DNA from: an uncultured Atopobiaceae bacterium
Lineage (GTDB): Bacteria > Actinomycetota > Coriobacteriia > Coriobacteriales > Atopobiaceae
Length of the DNA stretch: 64,000 bases
Reading direction: 5' to 3'
Assembly: GCA_944322145.1 (NCBI GenBank)
Contig: CALUNW010000010.1
Location: forward strand, 40,615-104,614
Shown here: positions 18,293-26,334 of the stretch, one piece after another
How the letters are laid out: each line of letters starts with the position of its first letter
How positions within the stretch are numbered: position 1 is the stretch's first letter
The notes under the pieces: model-generated
What the model saw: only the letters and a program-made list of their open reading frames with translations
The model's database searches: none
Told to the model about the DNA's origin: nothing
Translations under genes and position numbers: made by a program

Positions 18293-19477
18293 ATGGGCAC
18301 CGCCAAGGTCTATTACACCAATCTGCGCACCTACGCCAAGGAGAGCCAGCTCGACAAGCTCAAGCGCCTCATCCGCAAGGCCGGCATCGAGCAGATCGAC
18401 TTCGAAAACAAGTTCGTGGCTATCAAGATTCACTTTGGCGAGCTGGGCAACCTGAGCTTTCTGCGGCCCAACTACGCCCGCGCCGTCGTCGACGTGATCA
18501 AGGAGCTCGGCGGCAAGCCCTTCCTCACGGACTGCAACACGCTCTACGTGGGCAGCCGCAAGAACGCCCTCGAGCACCTCGACTGCGCGTACCAGAACGG
18601 CTTCACGCCCTACGCCACCGGCTGCCAGGTGATCATCGCAGACGGCCTCAAGGGCACCGACGAGACGCTCGTGCCCGTGAGGAACGGCGAGTACGTGAAG
18701 GAGGCCAAGATCGGCCACGCGCTCATGGATGCGGACATCGTGATCTCCCTCACGCACTTCAAGGGCCATGAGCAGGCCGGCTTTGGCGGCTGCATGAAGA
18801 ACCTGGGCATGGGCGGCGGCTCGCGCGCGGGCAAGATGGAGCAGCACGCGGCGGGCAAGCCCAACGTGCGCGCCGAGAAGTGCATCGGCTGCCACGCGTG
18901 CGAGCGCATCTGCGCCCATGGCGCCATCAGCTTTGACCAGACCCGCGAGTGCGAGCTCAAGAGCGGCAAGGTCGTCACCGTGCCCGTGGCGCGAATCGAC
19001 CACGACCGCTGCGTGGGCTGCGGCCGCTGCATCGGCGCCTGCAACCAGGACGCCGTCGTCGCGGGCTCCGACTCAGCGGTCGACGAGCTCAACTGCAAGA
19101 TCGCCGAGTATGCGCAGGCCGTCGTACAGGACCGACCGAGCTTCCACATCTCCATTGCCACCGACATCAGCCCCAACTGTGACTGCCACCCCGAGAACGA
19201 CACGCCGATAGTTCCCGATCTGGGCATGTTCGCGAGCTTTGACCCGGTTGCCATCGACCAGGCCGCCATCGACATGGCGCTCGCCGCGCCGGCGCTGCCC
19301 AACTCCGAGCTCACCGACATGCGCGCCAAGCTCGAGGCTGCGGGTGGGGTGCCGGAGCGCTGCGCGCACGACCACTTCAACATGACGCACCCGGACACCA
19401 ACTGGCGCTCCATGATCGAGCACGCCGAGAAGATCGGGCTGGGCACGAGCGCCTACGAGCTCGTCGAGGTCAAGTGA
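18293..19477 (+). CDS. DUF362 protein with 2x[4Fe-4S] ferredoxin domain
   Basis: The 394-residue protein starts at the ATG at 18293 after GGAGAGGGGC. The DUF362 region occupies most of the chain (ITHFKGHEQAGFGGCMKNLG-type signature, here SLTHFKGHEQAGF). A bacterial ferredoxin insert has two clusters, CIGCHACERICAHGAI and CVGCGRCIGACNQDAV, each supplying the CxxCxxCxxxC pattern. The biochemical role of DUF362 proteins is not established; electron transfer is implied by the clusters. The TGA stop lies inside a palindromic repeat (19475-19506), and rbsK follows 50 bp later. Cotranscription with the nucleoside salvage genes is possible but the repeat may separate them. Confidence 0.85.
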   Translation: MGTAKVYYTNLRTYAKESQLDKLKRLIRKAGIEQIDFENKFVAIKIHFGELGNLSFLRPNYARAVVDVIKELGGKPFLTDCNTLYVGSRKNALEHLDCAYQNGFTPYATGCQVIIADGLKGTDETLVPVRNGEYVKEAKIGHALMDADIVISLTHFKGHEQAGFGGCMKNLGMGGGSRAGKMEQHAAGKPNVRAEKCIGCHACERICAHGAISFDQTRECELKSGKVVTVPVARIDHDRCVGCGRCIGACNQDAVVAGSDSAVDELNCKIAEYAQAVVQDRPSFHISIATDISPNCDCHPENDTPIVPDLGMFASFDPVAIDQAAIDMALAAPALPNSELTDMRAKLEAAGGVPERCAHDHFNMTHPDTNWRSMIEHAEKIGLGTSAYELVEVK

Positions 19478-19506
19478 TTCAAAAGGGGACAGACCCCTTT
19501 GAATCA
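19475..19506. repeat. GGGGACAG-core palindrome at the DUF362 stop codon
   Basis: TGATTCAAAAGGGG and CCCCTTTGAATCA flank the core ACAGA, with one unpaired A. The repeat begins exactly at the TGA stop of the upstream gene. It belongs to the family also seen at 28795, 36667, 41980, 51720 and 51760. Confidence 0.75.
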
Positions 19507-19527
19507 TTCTGAGTGAAGGAGGCGCCC

Positions 19528-20442
19528 ATGCCCAAGGTCATCGTATTCGGCAGCATGAACATGGACCTGTCCATCGACGCCCCGCGCATGCCCGCGGCGG
19601 GCGAGACCATCTCCGGCTCCGGCTTTCTCACCAACGCCGGCGGAAAGGGTGCCAACCAGGCGGTGGCCTCCGCCCGTCTCGGCGCGCCTACGCACATGAT
19701 CGCCGCAGTGGGGGCCGACGCGTTTGGCAGCGAGCTCGTCGCGGGGCTTGAGGCGTCCGGGGCGGACTGCTCGCTCGTGCGGCGCCTCGAGGGCGTCTCC
19801 ACGGGCGTTGCGGTGATCGTGCGGACCGGCGGCGAGAACCGCATCGTGCTCTCGGCGGGCGCCAACCACGCGCTGACCGCGACTGACGTCGTTGATGACC
19901 TGCGAGTCGCTGCCGAGAAGGGCGACGTCTTCCTGGCACAGGGCGAGTGCGACCCCGCGGCGACTGAGGCGGCCCTGCGCGCCGCGCACGACCTGGGCCT
20001 TTTTACCGTCTACAACCCCGCACCGGCGCGCCCCGTCCTGGACGACCTCTGGGCATCCGTCGACCTGGTCTGTCTCAACGAGACCGAGTGCCAGATCATC
20101 TGCGGCGTGCTGCCCTCCGATGACACGACCTGCCTCGAGGCGGCGCGCCTGCTGCGCGCCCGGGGCGCGGGGACCGTTGTGATCACGCTCGGCGCAGCGG
20201 GCTCCTTCGGCCTGGGGGCCGACGACGCCGCGCTGCGGATTCCGGCGGCGCAGGCTCCGGCAGTCGTCGACACCACGGGGGCGGGGGACACCTATATCGG
20301 GGCGCTCGTGGCCGGGAGGGTCCGCGGGCTCTCGCTCGAGGAGTCCATGCGCTGGGGCGCCGCGGCGTCCGCCCTCACCGTGAGCCGGCTCGGCGCCCAG
20401 CAGTCCATCCCCACCGCGGCGGAAGTGGAGGCATCGCGATGA
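19528..20442 (+). CDS. rbsK: Ribokinase (PfkB family)
   Basis: 304 residues from the ATG at 19528, preceded by AAGGAGG; an in-frame GTG at 19513 lies before the Shine-Dalgarno and is rejected. PfkB signatures are intact: GSMNMDLSIDAPRMP at the start, NAGGKGANQAVASARLG, and the catalytic DTTGAGDTYIGALVAG with its Asp base. It phosphorylates ribose at O5 to feed the pentose phosphate pathway. The stop overlaps the nucleoside hydrolase start by 4 bp. The pair makes sense as salvage: the hydrolase releases ribose from nucleosides and the kinase traps it. Confidence 0.93.
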   Translation: MPKVIVFGSMNMDLSIDAPRMPAAGETISGSGFLTNAGGKGANQAVASARLGAPTHMIAAVGADAFGSELVAGLEASGADCSLVRRLEGVSTGVAVIVRTGGENRIVLSAGANHALTATDVVDDLRVAAEKGDVFLAQGECDPAATEAALRAAHDLGLFTVYNPAPARPVLDDLWASVDLVCLNETECQIICGVLPSDDTTCLEAARLLRARGAGTVVITLGAAGSFGLGADDAALRIPAAQAPAVVDTTGAGDTYIGALVAGRVRGLSLEESMRWGAAASALTVSRLGAQQSIPTAAEVEASR

Positions 20443-21395
20443 GTGCCCCGATCAAGATGGTCCTCGACCTTGACACCGGCATCGATGACGCCCTGGCGCT
20501 CGCCTATGTGCTTGGCTGCCCCGACGTCGAGCTGGTGGCAGTGGTGTGCAGCTATGGCAACGTGACGGTGGGCACGGCGACGAGAAACACCCTCGCGCTG
20601 CTTCGCATGCTCGGCCACCCCGAGGTGCCGGTCTATCGCGGCGTCGACCGCGCGCTCGGCGCGAAGGGCGAGTTCAGGCCCCCGGCGGGTGTCGTTCGCA
20701 TCCACGGCGAGAACGGCCTCGGCGGCCAGGAACTCTCCGGCTGGTGCTACGCCGCCCCGCGGTCCGGAGTCGACTACCTCGCGCAGACCTTGGACGAGGC
20801 GGACGAGGGCCTGCGCTACGTCCCCACGGGACCGCTCACGAACCTGGCCCTCGCGCTGCGGGCAACGTCGGTGGACGCCCGCGCCCTTCCGCGCGTGACC
20901 TTCATGGGCGGCGCGCTTACGGTGCCCGGCAACGTCACGCCCTGCGCCGAGGCCAACATCCACAATGACCCCGAGGCCGCCGACGCCGTGCTGCGATCGG
21001 GCCTTCCCACGCGCATGGTCGGACTCGACGTCACGCATCGAGTCGTCCTCACGCGTGCGGAGACGGCTCGCTGGCGTGCGCTGGGCACCCCTGCCGGCCG
21101 CTTCTTCGCTGACATGACCGACCACTACATCGGCGTCTACGAGAAGAGCAACCCTCACATGGGAGGCTGCGCGCTGCACGACCCGCTGGCCGTGGCGGCC
21201 TCCATCGACCCCTCGCTCGTGGGCTGTCACGCTGCGAACCTGCGCGTGGACCTCGACGGCGCCACGCGGGGTCGCACCGTCTGTGACCCTGACCGCCTGC
21301 GCGTCGCCGAGAAGGACTGCGAGGTCGCGCTCGGCGTGGACGTCCCGCGTTTCCTCGAGGTATTTCTCGCCCACGTGGAGCGTGCGCTGACGTGA
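20439..21395 (+). CDS. Inosine/uridine-preferring nucleoside hydrolase
   Basis: 318 residues. The calcium-binding N-terminal motif DLDTGIDDALAL and the later LHDPLAVA segment with its metal-binding Asp are both present. So is the phosphate/substrate loop region VPTGPLTNLALALR and TFMGGAL. These define the IU-type family (Rih proteins), which split ribonucleosides into base plus ribose. The exact substrate range cannot be read from the sequence. It is translationally coupled to rbsK (ATGA overlap). The gene ends convergent to an esterase, with an AT-rich element between them. Confidence 0.9.
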   Translation: MSAPIKMVLDLDTGIDDALALAYVLGCPDVELVAVVCSYGNVTVGTATRNTLALLRMLGHPEVPVYRGVDRALGAKGEFRPPAGVVRIHGENGLGGQELSGWCYAAPRSGVDYLAQTLDEADEGLRYVPTGPLTNLALALRATSVDARALPRVTFMGGALTVPGNVTPCAEANIHNDPEAADAVLRSGLPTRMVGLDVTHRVVLTRAETARWRALGTPAGRFFADMTDHYIGVYEKSNPHMGGCALHDPLAVAASIDPSLVGCHAANLRVDLDGATRGRTVCDPDRLRVAEKDCEVALGVDVPRFLEVFLAHVERALT

Positions 21396-21436
21396 GGCTC
21401 CGCGCCGCCGACCAGGGCCGCCGCCCGCTGGGTTGC

Positions 21437-21539
21437 CCCAAACGTCACAGGTAGTCTCACTCCAAAAAATAAAGTAAGCCCTAGCGATAAGAACTTCGTA
21501 TACAGCTAGTGGTACGTACCACTAGGTGTGAGGTTTGGG
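21437..21539. repeat. AT-rich ~100-bp element, copy A
   Basis: Ends are CCCAAACGTCACAGG and its near-inverse at GTGTGAGGTTTGGG. Inside lie TCTCACTCCAAAAAATAA, TAGCGATAAG and the perfect palindrome CTAGTGGTACGTACCACTAG. A second copy, inverted, lies at 28056-28157. The element is strikingly AT-rich for this genome and occupies the gap between convergent genes. It encodes nothing. Confidence 0.8.
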
Positions 21540-21542
21540 CCG

Positions 21543-22409
21543 CTACTTCTGACCCTCGGGCGGGCGAAGCTCGGTGAGGGCCGAGTAGTCCACGGGGACG
21601 GTCGACGGCTTCATCGGGCCGGGCGCGTACCAGTCGAGCGCGCAGTCGATCCACGCGTTCCAGAACGGCCACTCGTGCGCGCCGATGTCGGGCTCCCAGT
21701 ACGTCACGTCAAAGCTGGCGTCGCGCAGCAGCCTCACGAGGTCACGGTTGTTCTCGCACAGGTTGTCGTGCAGGCCGCAGGCGGAGTAGAACCGAGGCTT
21801 GGGCAGCTCGGGATCCTGCTTGAACTTGTCGATCAGGGCCACGTAGTCCTTGTCGGATCCGATGACCGTGTCGATGTCGCCGAAGAAGCGCTCGTAGTAC
21901 TTACGCTTGCGCGGCGAGCGCGACTCCACGGCGTCGAGCACACGGTCGCGCATGAACGCGCCCGAGAGGATGATGATGTCGCCGAAGCGGTCCGGGCGCA
22001 GCAGGCCGTTGATCAGGGCGGTGTACGCTCCGATGGAGATGCCGGCAAGCGCGGTGTCCTCGCGCTTGGTCGAAAGCGGGAAGAGGCGGCGTGTGAAGTC
22101 CACCAGCTCCTCGCTGATGAACTTCCCGTGCCACTCGTTGATCTCGGGCTTGTTGAGGTAAAGGCCATCCTCGCCGGAAGGCATGATCAGGGCAATGTCG
22201 CGCGCCTCGGCCGTCTCGACCACATGGGTCTTGTCGATCCAGTCATAGTCGCGGCCAAAGAGGCCGTGAAGCAGGTAGACCGTACGATACGGCCCGCGCC
22301 GCTTCTTGGCGAGCTTGTTGCCGTCCATCTTGTCGGCCGGGATCACCGCAGTGAGAACCACGTTGCGTTCGAGGTAGTGGGAGTAGAAGTCGACTCTGAG
22401 CAGTGCCAT
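21543..22409 (-). CDS. Esterase of the PF00756 (esterase D / antigen 85-like) family
   Basis: 288 residues; the start is preceded by GGGGAGGGGCG. Alpha/beta-hydrolase features are YLLHGLFGRDYDW (oxyanion region), the nucleophile elbow GISIGAYTAL with Ser125, and a C-terminal IGAHEWPFWNAW that supplies the catalytic His. No signal peptide is visible, so the enzyme is probably cytosolic. The neighbour at 22473-23330 is a clear paralogue. Both are on the same strand next to the trehalose regulon, suggesting carbohydrate-ester substrates, but the true substrate is unknown. Its stop codon abuts the AT-rich repeat copy A. Confidence 0.85.
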   Translation of the reverse strand: MALLRVDFYSHYLERNVVLTAVIPADKMDGNKLAKKRRGPYRTVYLLHGLFGRDYDWIDKTHVVETAEARDIALIMPSGEDGLYLNKPEINEWHGKFISEELVDFTRRLFPLSTKREDTALAGISIGAYTALINGLLRPDRFGDIIILSGAFMRDRVLDAVESRSPRKRKYYERFFGDIDTVIGSDKDYVALIDKFKQDPELPKPRFYSACGLHDNLCENNRDLVRLLRDASFDVTYWEPDIGAHEWPFWNAWIDCALDWYAPGPMKPSTVPVDYSALTELRPPEGQK

Positions 22410-22472
22410 TCTCGCGCCCCTCCCCGTGAGGTCGGATGGATGTGCCCGACGGTGCCGCCGGGAGTCGGACGC

Positions 22473-23330
22473 CTAGCGCACGAGCCAGTTGAGGGCCTCG
22501 GGCAGGGCGGAGTTCCAGAACTCCCAGTCGTGACCGCCGTTCATCTCATGATAGGTGACGTCGAGCCCCGTGTCGCGCATGCGGCGGGCAAGCACCCGGT
22601 TGGGCTCGGCAAGCGGGTCCTGGTTGCCGCAGCTCATGAAGATGCGCGGGCGCGGGCGGTCGCAGTAGACGAGGTCGGCCGCCAGACGCGCCGGGTCCTT
22701 GTCGGAGCCGCGCACGTGCGAGAGGTCGCCGAAGGTGCGCTCGAGGAAGGGGCGCGAGAGGAAGAACAGGTCGTCGGAGATGATCTGCTCAAAGCCGTCG
22801 ATGACCATGGCGGAGGAGAGGGCGACGATCGAGCCGAAGGTCTCGCAGTACTTGAGGCCGTTGCGCAGCGCGCCGTAGGCGCCCATCGAGATGCCGCCGA
22901 TGAAGGTATCCTCGCGGCGGTCAGAGAGCGGGAACATGCGGCGTGCCACCTCGACGAGCTCCTGGCCCACATAGCGGCCGTAGTAGTTGTGCACCTCGGG
23001 CTGGTCGAGGTAGAAGGCGTTGTAGCCGGACGGCATGACCACGGCGATGCCGCGGCTCTCGGCCCAGTGGCGGATGCGCGTCTCGGAGATCCAGTCGGCG
23101 TGGTTGCCGGAGATGCCGTGCAGCAGGAAGAGGGTCTTGAACGGGGCCTGCTTGGGCGGGTACGGGCGCGACTCCCAGGCCTTGAGGTCGCGCTCCAGGT
23201 CGCCGCCCTCGCGACGCATCACGGAGTCGGTGGCGTAGGCCTCTCCCTGGTTGTCAAAGGGGAGGATGACCTCGAGCGTGGTGGTTCGCATGAGGCAGGA
23301 GGAGAAGTAGTCGACGCTGATAAGAGCCAT
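22473..23330 (-). CDS. Esterase of the PF00756 family, paralogue
   Basis: 285 residues, Shine-Dalgarno GGAGGCC. It shares the layout of the next gene downstream: MALISVDYFSSCLMR start, FLLHGISGNHADW, nucleophile Ser148 in GISMGAYGAL, an SDKDPARLAADLVY segment, and the catalytic His in NGGHDWEFWNSAL. No signal peptide. The two genes probably arose by tandem duplication and form an operon (63 bp gap) transcribed away from treR. Hydrolysis of a small acyl ester, possibly a deacetylation of a sugar, is the likely chemistry. Confidence 0.85.
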   Translation of the reverse strand: MALISVDYFSSCLMRTTTLEVILPFDNQGEAYATDSVMRREGGDLERDLKAWESRPYPPKQAPFKTLFLLHGISGNHADWISETRIRHWAESRGIAVVMPSGYNAFYLDQPEVHNYYGRYVGQELVEVARRMFPLSDRREDTFIGGISMGAYGALRNGLKYCETFGSIVALSSAMVIDGFEQIISDDLFFLSRPFLERTFGDLSHVRGSDKDPARLAADLVYCDRPRPRIFMSCGNQDPLAEPNRVLARRMRDTGLDVTYHEMNGGHDWEFWNSALPEALNWLVR

Positions 23331-23406
23331 GATGGCCTCCTTGGGTTAGGCGAGAAGAACCCCGCAAGTATAGCCGAGGACGTTACCGCGAGTCCCAAAA
23401 AGGAAC

Positions 23407-24129
23407 TCACACCTTCTGTCGAACGGCGGTGTCGCGGAAGCAGAAGTGGTCCGGGCGGTGCCGCGACTGGGTGCACTCCACCAAGATTCCCTGCGCGTCG
23501 AAGGTCTGGCTCGTGATCACGGCAAGGTAGTCGATGTCGCCGAGGTCGAGCACCTCCCGGTCGCGCTTGGTCGCCCGCTCCACCGTGATGGCGCGCTTGC
23601 TCATGGCGATGCTGACGCCGAGGCTCTTCTCGGCATAGTCGTAGATGGACGCGCGGGCCACCTCTTCGGTGATGCCGGGAATCGACGAAGTCCGGAAGAG
23701 GTTGCGGTCGAAGATAAGCGCCTCGCCGCCCACGCGGCGCACGCGCTCGATCGCGGTGAGCTCGGAGCCCTCCTCGAAGCCGGTGTCAAAGGCTATCTGG
23801 CTCGTGGCACGAATCTGCTCGAGACGCACGACCTCGGTCGTCGCGTTCAGGTGGGCGCGCTCGTCGGCCTCGCGGAACGACTCGATGCCGCCCACCGTGA
23901 AGGTGGTGCGTTCCGGCTCGCGCCAGATGACGCGCACGCCCTTGCCGTGGACGGGCTGCACGTAGCCCTGGTCGCGCAGGAGCCCGAGCGCGCGGCGCAG
24001 CGTGTTGTGCGAGCACGAGAAGGCAGCGGTGAGCTCCGCCTCGGATGGGAGAAATGCCTGATAGGGATATGCCCCTCCCTCAATGCTGTCGCGAATGTCG
24101 CGGAATATGACGTCGTAGCGTGCCCTCAT
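23407..24129 (-). CDS. treR: GntR-family trehalose operon repressor
   Basis: 240 residues. The N-terminal winged helix matches the GntR/HutC class (LPSEAELTAAFSCSHNTLRRALGLL as a region, with HGKGVRVIW forming the wing). The C-terminal UTRA effector domain includes ERVRRVGGEALIFDRN and EVLDLGDIDYLAVI. It is divergent from the trehalose PTS gene. Three copies of the palindrome CTTATTCAAATAAG lie in the 184-bp gap. TreR proteins of Gram-positives bind such sites and release them with trehalose-6-phosphate. The function is inferred from family, operators and neighbours. Confidence 0.9.
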   Translation of the reverse strand: MRARYDVIFRDIRDSIEGGAYPYQAFLPSEAELTAAFSCSHNTLRRALGLLRDQGYVQPVHGKGVRVIWREPERTTFTVGGIESFREADERAHLNATTEVVRLEQIRATSQIAFDTGFEEGSELTAIERVRRVGGEALIFDRNLFRTSSIPGITEEVARASIYDYAEKSLGVSIAMSKRAITVERATKRDREVLDLGDIDYLAVITSQTFDAQGILVECTQSRHRPDHFCFRDTAVRQKV

Positions 24130-24155
24130 GCACCCTCACCTCCCGATGGAATCAG

Positions 24156-24169
24156 CTTATTCAAATAAG
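24156..24169. promoter_or_regulatory. TreR-type operator 1
   Basis: The palindrome CTTATTCAAATAAG lies 27 bp upstream of the treR start, so it is well placed for autorepression. Confidence 0.75.
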
Positions 24170-24183
24170 GAATATCGCGTCGC

Positions 24184-24227
24184 AAAAAGCCGTCTGCGGA
24201 GGAAAAACGACCGTTTGCCGGCTTTTT
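24184..24227. other. Inverted repeat between operators 1 and 2
   Basis: AAAAAGCCG (24184-24192) and CGGCTTTTT (24219-24227) are complementary across a 26-nt loop. It may be a weak terminator-like structure or part of the control region. Confidence 0.3.
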
Positions 24228-24229
24228 CA

Positions 24230-24245
24230 ACTTATTCAAATAAGT
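24230..24245. promoter_or_regulatory. TreR-type operator 2
   Basis: The perfect 16-bp palindrome ACTTATTCAAATAAGT lies 68 bp upstream of the PTS gene start, in the expected promoter region. Confidence 0.8.
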
Positions 24246-24264
24246 CGTGCAACACTGTCACCTA

Positions 24265-24280
24265 ACTTATTCAAATAAGT
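24265..24280. promoter_or_regulatory. TreR-type operator 3
   Basis: A second perfect copy of ACTTATTCAAATAAGT, 35 bp (centre to centre) after operator 2 and 33 bp before the PTS start. Occupancy here would block transcription directly. Confidence 0.8.
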
Positions 24281-24313
24281 CGACCGAGAAGGGAGACGAG
24301 AAGGAGGAGGCAG

Positions 24314-26281
24314 ATGGCAAAGTACACGGCGGACGCGGAGAGGCTCCTCGACCTCGTGGGCGGCAAGGGGAACATCTCCGCCGTCACCCACTGCATGACA
24401 CGCATGCGCTTCGTACTGGTGGACCCGGACAAGGCCGATGTCGCCGCGATCGAGGAGCTCCCTAGTGCCAAGGGCACGTTCACGCAGGCTGGCCAGTTCC
24501 AGGTGATCATCGGCAACGACGTTGCGGACTTCTATCAGGAGTTCACGCGGGTCTCCGGCATCGAGGGCGTTTCCAAGGAGGCCGCCAAGGCCGCCGCGGG
24601 CGCGCATCAGAATCCGCTACAGCGCGCGATGGGCGTCCTCGGCGAGATCTTTGCCCCGCTCATCCCGGCGCTGATCTGCGGCGGTCTGATCCTCGGCTTC
24701 CGCAACATCATCGGCGAGGTCAACTTCTTCACCGATGCGGGCGCCTTCGACCTCCAGCACGGCACCAAGTCCATCGCGGACATGTGGACGTTCTGGAACG
24801 GCATGTACAGCTTCCTGTGGGTCATCGGCGAGGCCGTCTTCCACATGCTGCCCGTGGGCATATGCTGGTCGGTGACGCGCAAGATGGGCACCACCCCCAT
24901 CCTCGGCATCATCCTTGGCCTCACCCTCGTGAGCCCGCAGCTGCTCAACGGCTTCTCCGTTGCCGCTGCCACGCCGGAGGACATCGCCGCGCACACCTAC
25001 GACTTCGGCCTCTACTCGTTCGTGGGCACCGGCTACCAGGGCCAGGTCATCGCCGCCCTCATGGCCGCCTTCGTGCTCGTGTGGCTCGAGAAGTTCTTCA
25101 CCAGGGTCACGCCAGAGGTCGTGCGCATGATCGTGGTGCCCTTCATGTCGCTCGTGCCGGCCGTGTTCATCGCACACCTGGTGGTGGGCCCCATCGGCTG
25201 GGCCATCGGCAACGCCATCGCCGAGGCCGTCAACTGGGGCCTCAGCTCCGACGTCCGCGTGCTCTTCGCCGCCGTCTTCGGTGCCGTGTACGCGCCGCTC
25301 GTGATGACCGGTCTGCACCACATGACCAATGCCATCGACTCCCAGCTCGTCAACAACCTCGGCTACACCACCCTGTGGCCTATGATCGCGCTCTCCAACA
25401 TCGCCCAGGGCTCCGCCGTCGTAGCCATGTCCGTGCTGCAGAAGAACAACGAGCGTGCCCAGCAGGTCAACATCCCGGCGTTCATCTCCTGCTACCTCGG
25501 CGTCACCGAGCCGGCTCTCTTTGGCGTCAATCTCAAGTACAAGTTCCCGCTCGTTTGCGGCATGATCGGCTCTGCCTGCGCGGCCATGGTCTGCACCGGC
25601 TTCGGCGTCCAGGCGCTCTCCATCGGCGTAGGCGGCCTGCCCGGCATCCTCTCGATCGTCTTCAACTACTGGGGCGTCTTCGCGGCCTGCATGCTGATCG
25701 CCATCGTTGTTCCGTTCGTCCTCACCTACCTCGTGGGCACCAAGAAGCTGAGCGAGAAGGACCGCGGCCTTGCCCCCGCGCCTGCCGTCGTATCCGCCGC
25801 TACGGCCGAGCCACGCGACCGCGTTCTTCTCGCCCCTCTCTCCGGCTCCGTGAAGCCCATCACCGAGATGCCCGATCCCGTCTTCTCCAGCAAGGCCATG
25901 GGCGACGGGCTTGCCATCGAGCCCGCTGCTGGCGCCGACACCGTCGTGGCGCCCGCGGACGCCACGGTTGCCGCCACGATGCCCGGCTCCAACCACGCGA
26001 TCGGCCTTGTGCTCGACGACGGCATGGAGCTTCTGGTGCACGTGGGCGTGGACACCGTCGAGATGGGCGGCAACGGCTTTGCCTGCCTCGTGGAGCAGGG
26101 TCAGCGCGTGAGCGCCGGGCAGCCCCTCATGACCTTTGATGCGGCCAAGATCCGCGCCGCCGGCCACCCCACCGCCGTGGCCTTTGTGATCACGGGCGAG
26201 GGGGGTGCGTCCGAGCTCGACCTTAGATCCGGCATGGACGCCGAGGCCGGCGCTACGACCGTGGCCACCTATCGAGCCTAG
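24314..26281 (+). CDS. treB: Trehalose PTS transporter, EIIBCA
   Basis: A 655-residue single-chain phosphotransferase permease. EIIB comes first (phospho-Cys27 in SAVTHCMTRMRFVL). EIIC fills about 105-480 with some ten membrane segments and the substrate signature TEPALFGVNLKYKFP. EIIA is at the end (LLAPLSGSVKPI, phospho-His576 in MELLVHVGVDTVE). It imports trehalose as trehalose-6-phosphate, which the next gene cleaves. Strong Shine-Dalgarno GAAGGAGGAGG. Control by the divergent TreR is evident from the three operators. The covalent EIIA means no separate sugar-specific EIIA is needed. Confidence 0.92.
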   Translation: MAKYTADAERLLDLVGGKGNISAVTHCMTRMRFVLVDPDKADVAAIEELPSAKGTFTQAGQFQVIIGNDVADFYQEFTRVSGIEGVSKEAAKAAAGAHQNPLQRAMGVLGEIFAPLIPALICGGLILGFRNIIGEVNFFTDAGAFDLQHGTKSIADMWTFWNGMYSFLWVIGEAVFHMLPVGICWSVTRKMGTTPILGIILGLTLVSPQLLNGFSVAAATPEDIAAHTYDFGLYSFVGTGYQGQVIAALMAAFVLVWLEKFFTRVTPEVVRMIVVPFMSLVPAVFIAHLVVGPIGWAIGNAIAEAVNWGLSSDVRVLFAAVFGAVYAPLVMTGLHHMTNAIDSQLVNNLGYTTLWPMIALSNIAQGSAVVAMSVLQKNNERAQQVNIPAFISCYLGVTEPALFGVNLKYKFPLVCGMIGSACAAMVCTGFGVQALSIGVGGLPGILSIVFNYWGVFAACMLIAIVVPFVLTYLVGTKKLSEKDRGLAPAPAVVSAATAEPRDRVLLAPLSGSVKPITEMPDPVFSSKAMGDGLAIEPAAGADTVVAPADATVAATMPGSNHAIGLVLDDGMELLVHVGVDTVEMGGNGFACLVEQGQRVSAGQPLMTFDAAKIRAAGHPTAVAFVITGEGGASELDLRSGMDAEAGATTVATYRA

Positions 26282-26291
26282 AACCACGACT

Positions 26292-26315
26292 GCCGGGCGC
26301 CGCGCGACGCCCGGC
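26292..26315. other. Stem-loop between the trehalose PTS and hydrolase genes
   Basis: GCCGGGCG and CGCCCGGC pair around an 8-nt loop in the 53-bp gap, with no T run. It could slow exonucleases and set relative expression of the two genes rather than terminate. Confidence 0.35.
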
Positions 26316-26334
26316 CCCACGGAGGAGGTAATTC

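Noticed and set aside
19513..19527. GTG at 19513 as the rbsK start
   Set aside because: The Shine-Dalgarno AAGGAGG lies after it and correctly before the ATG at 19528.
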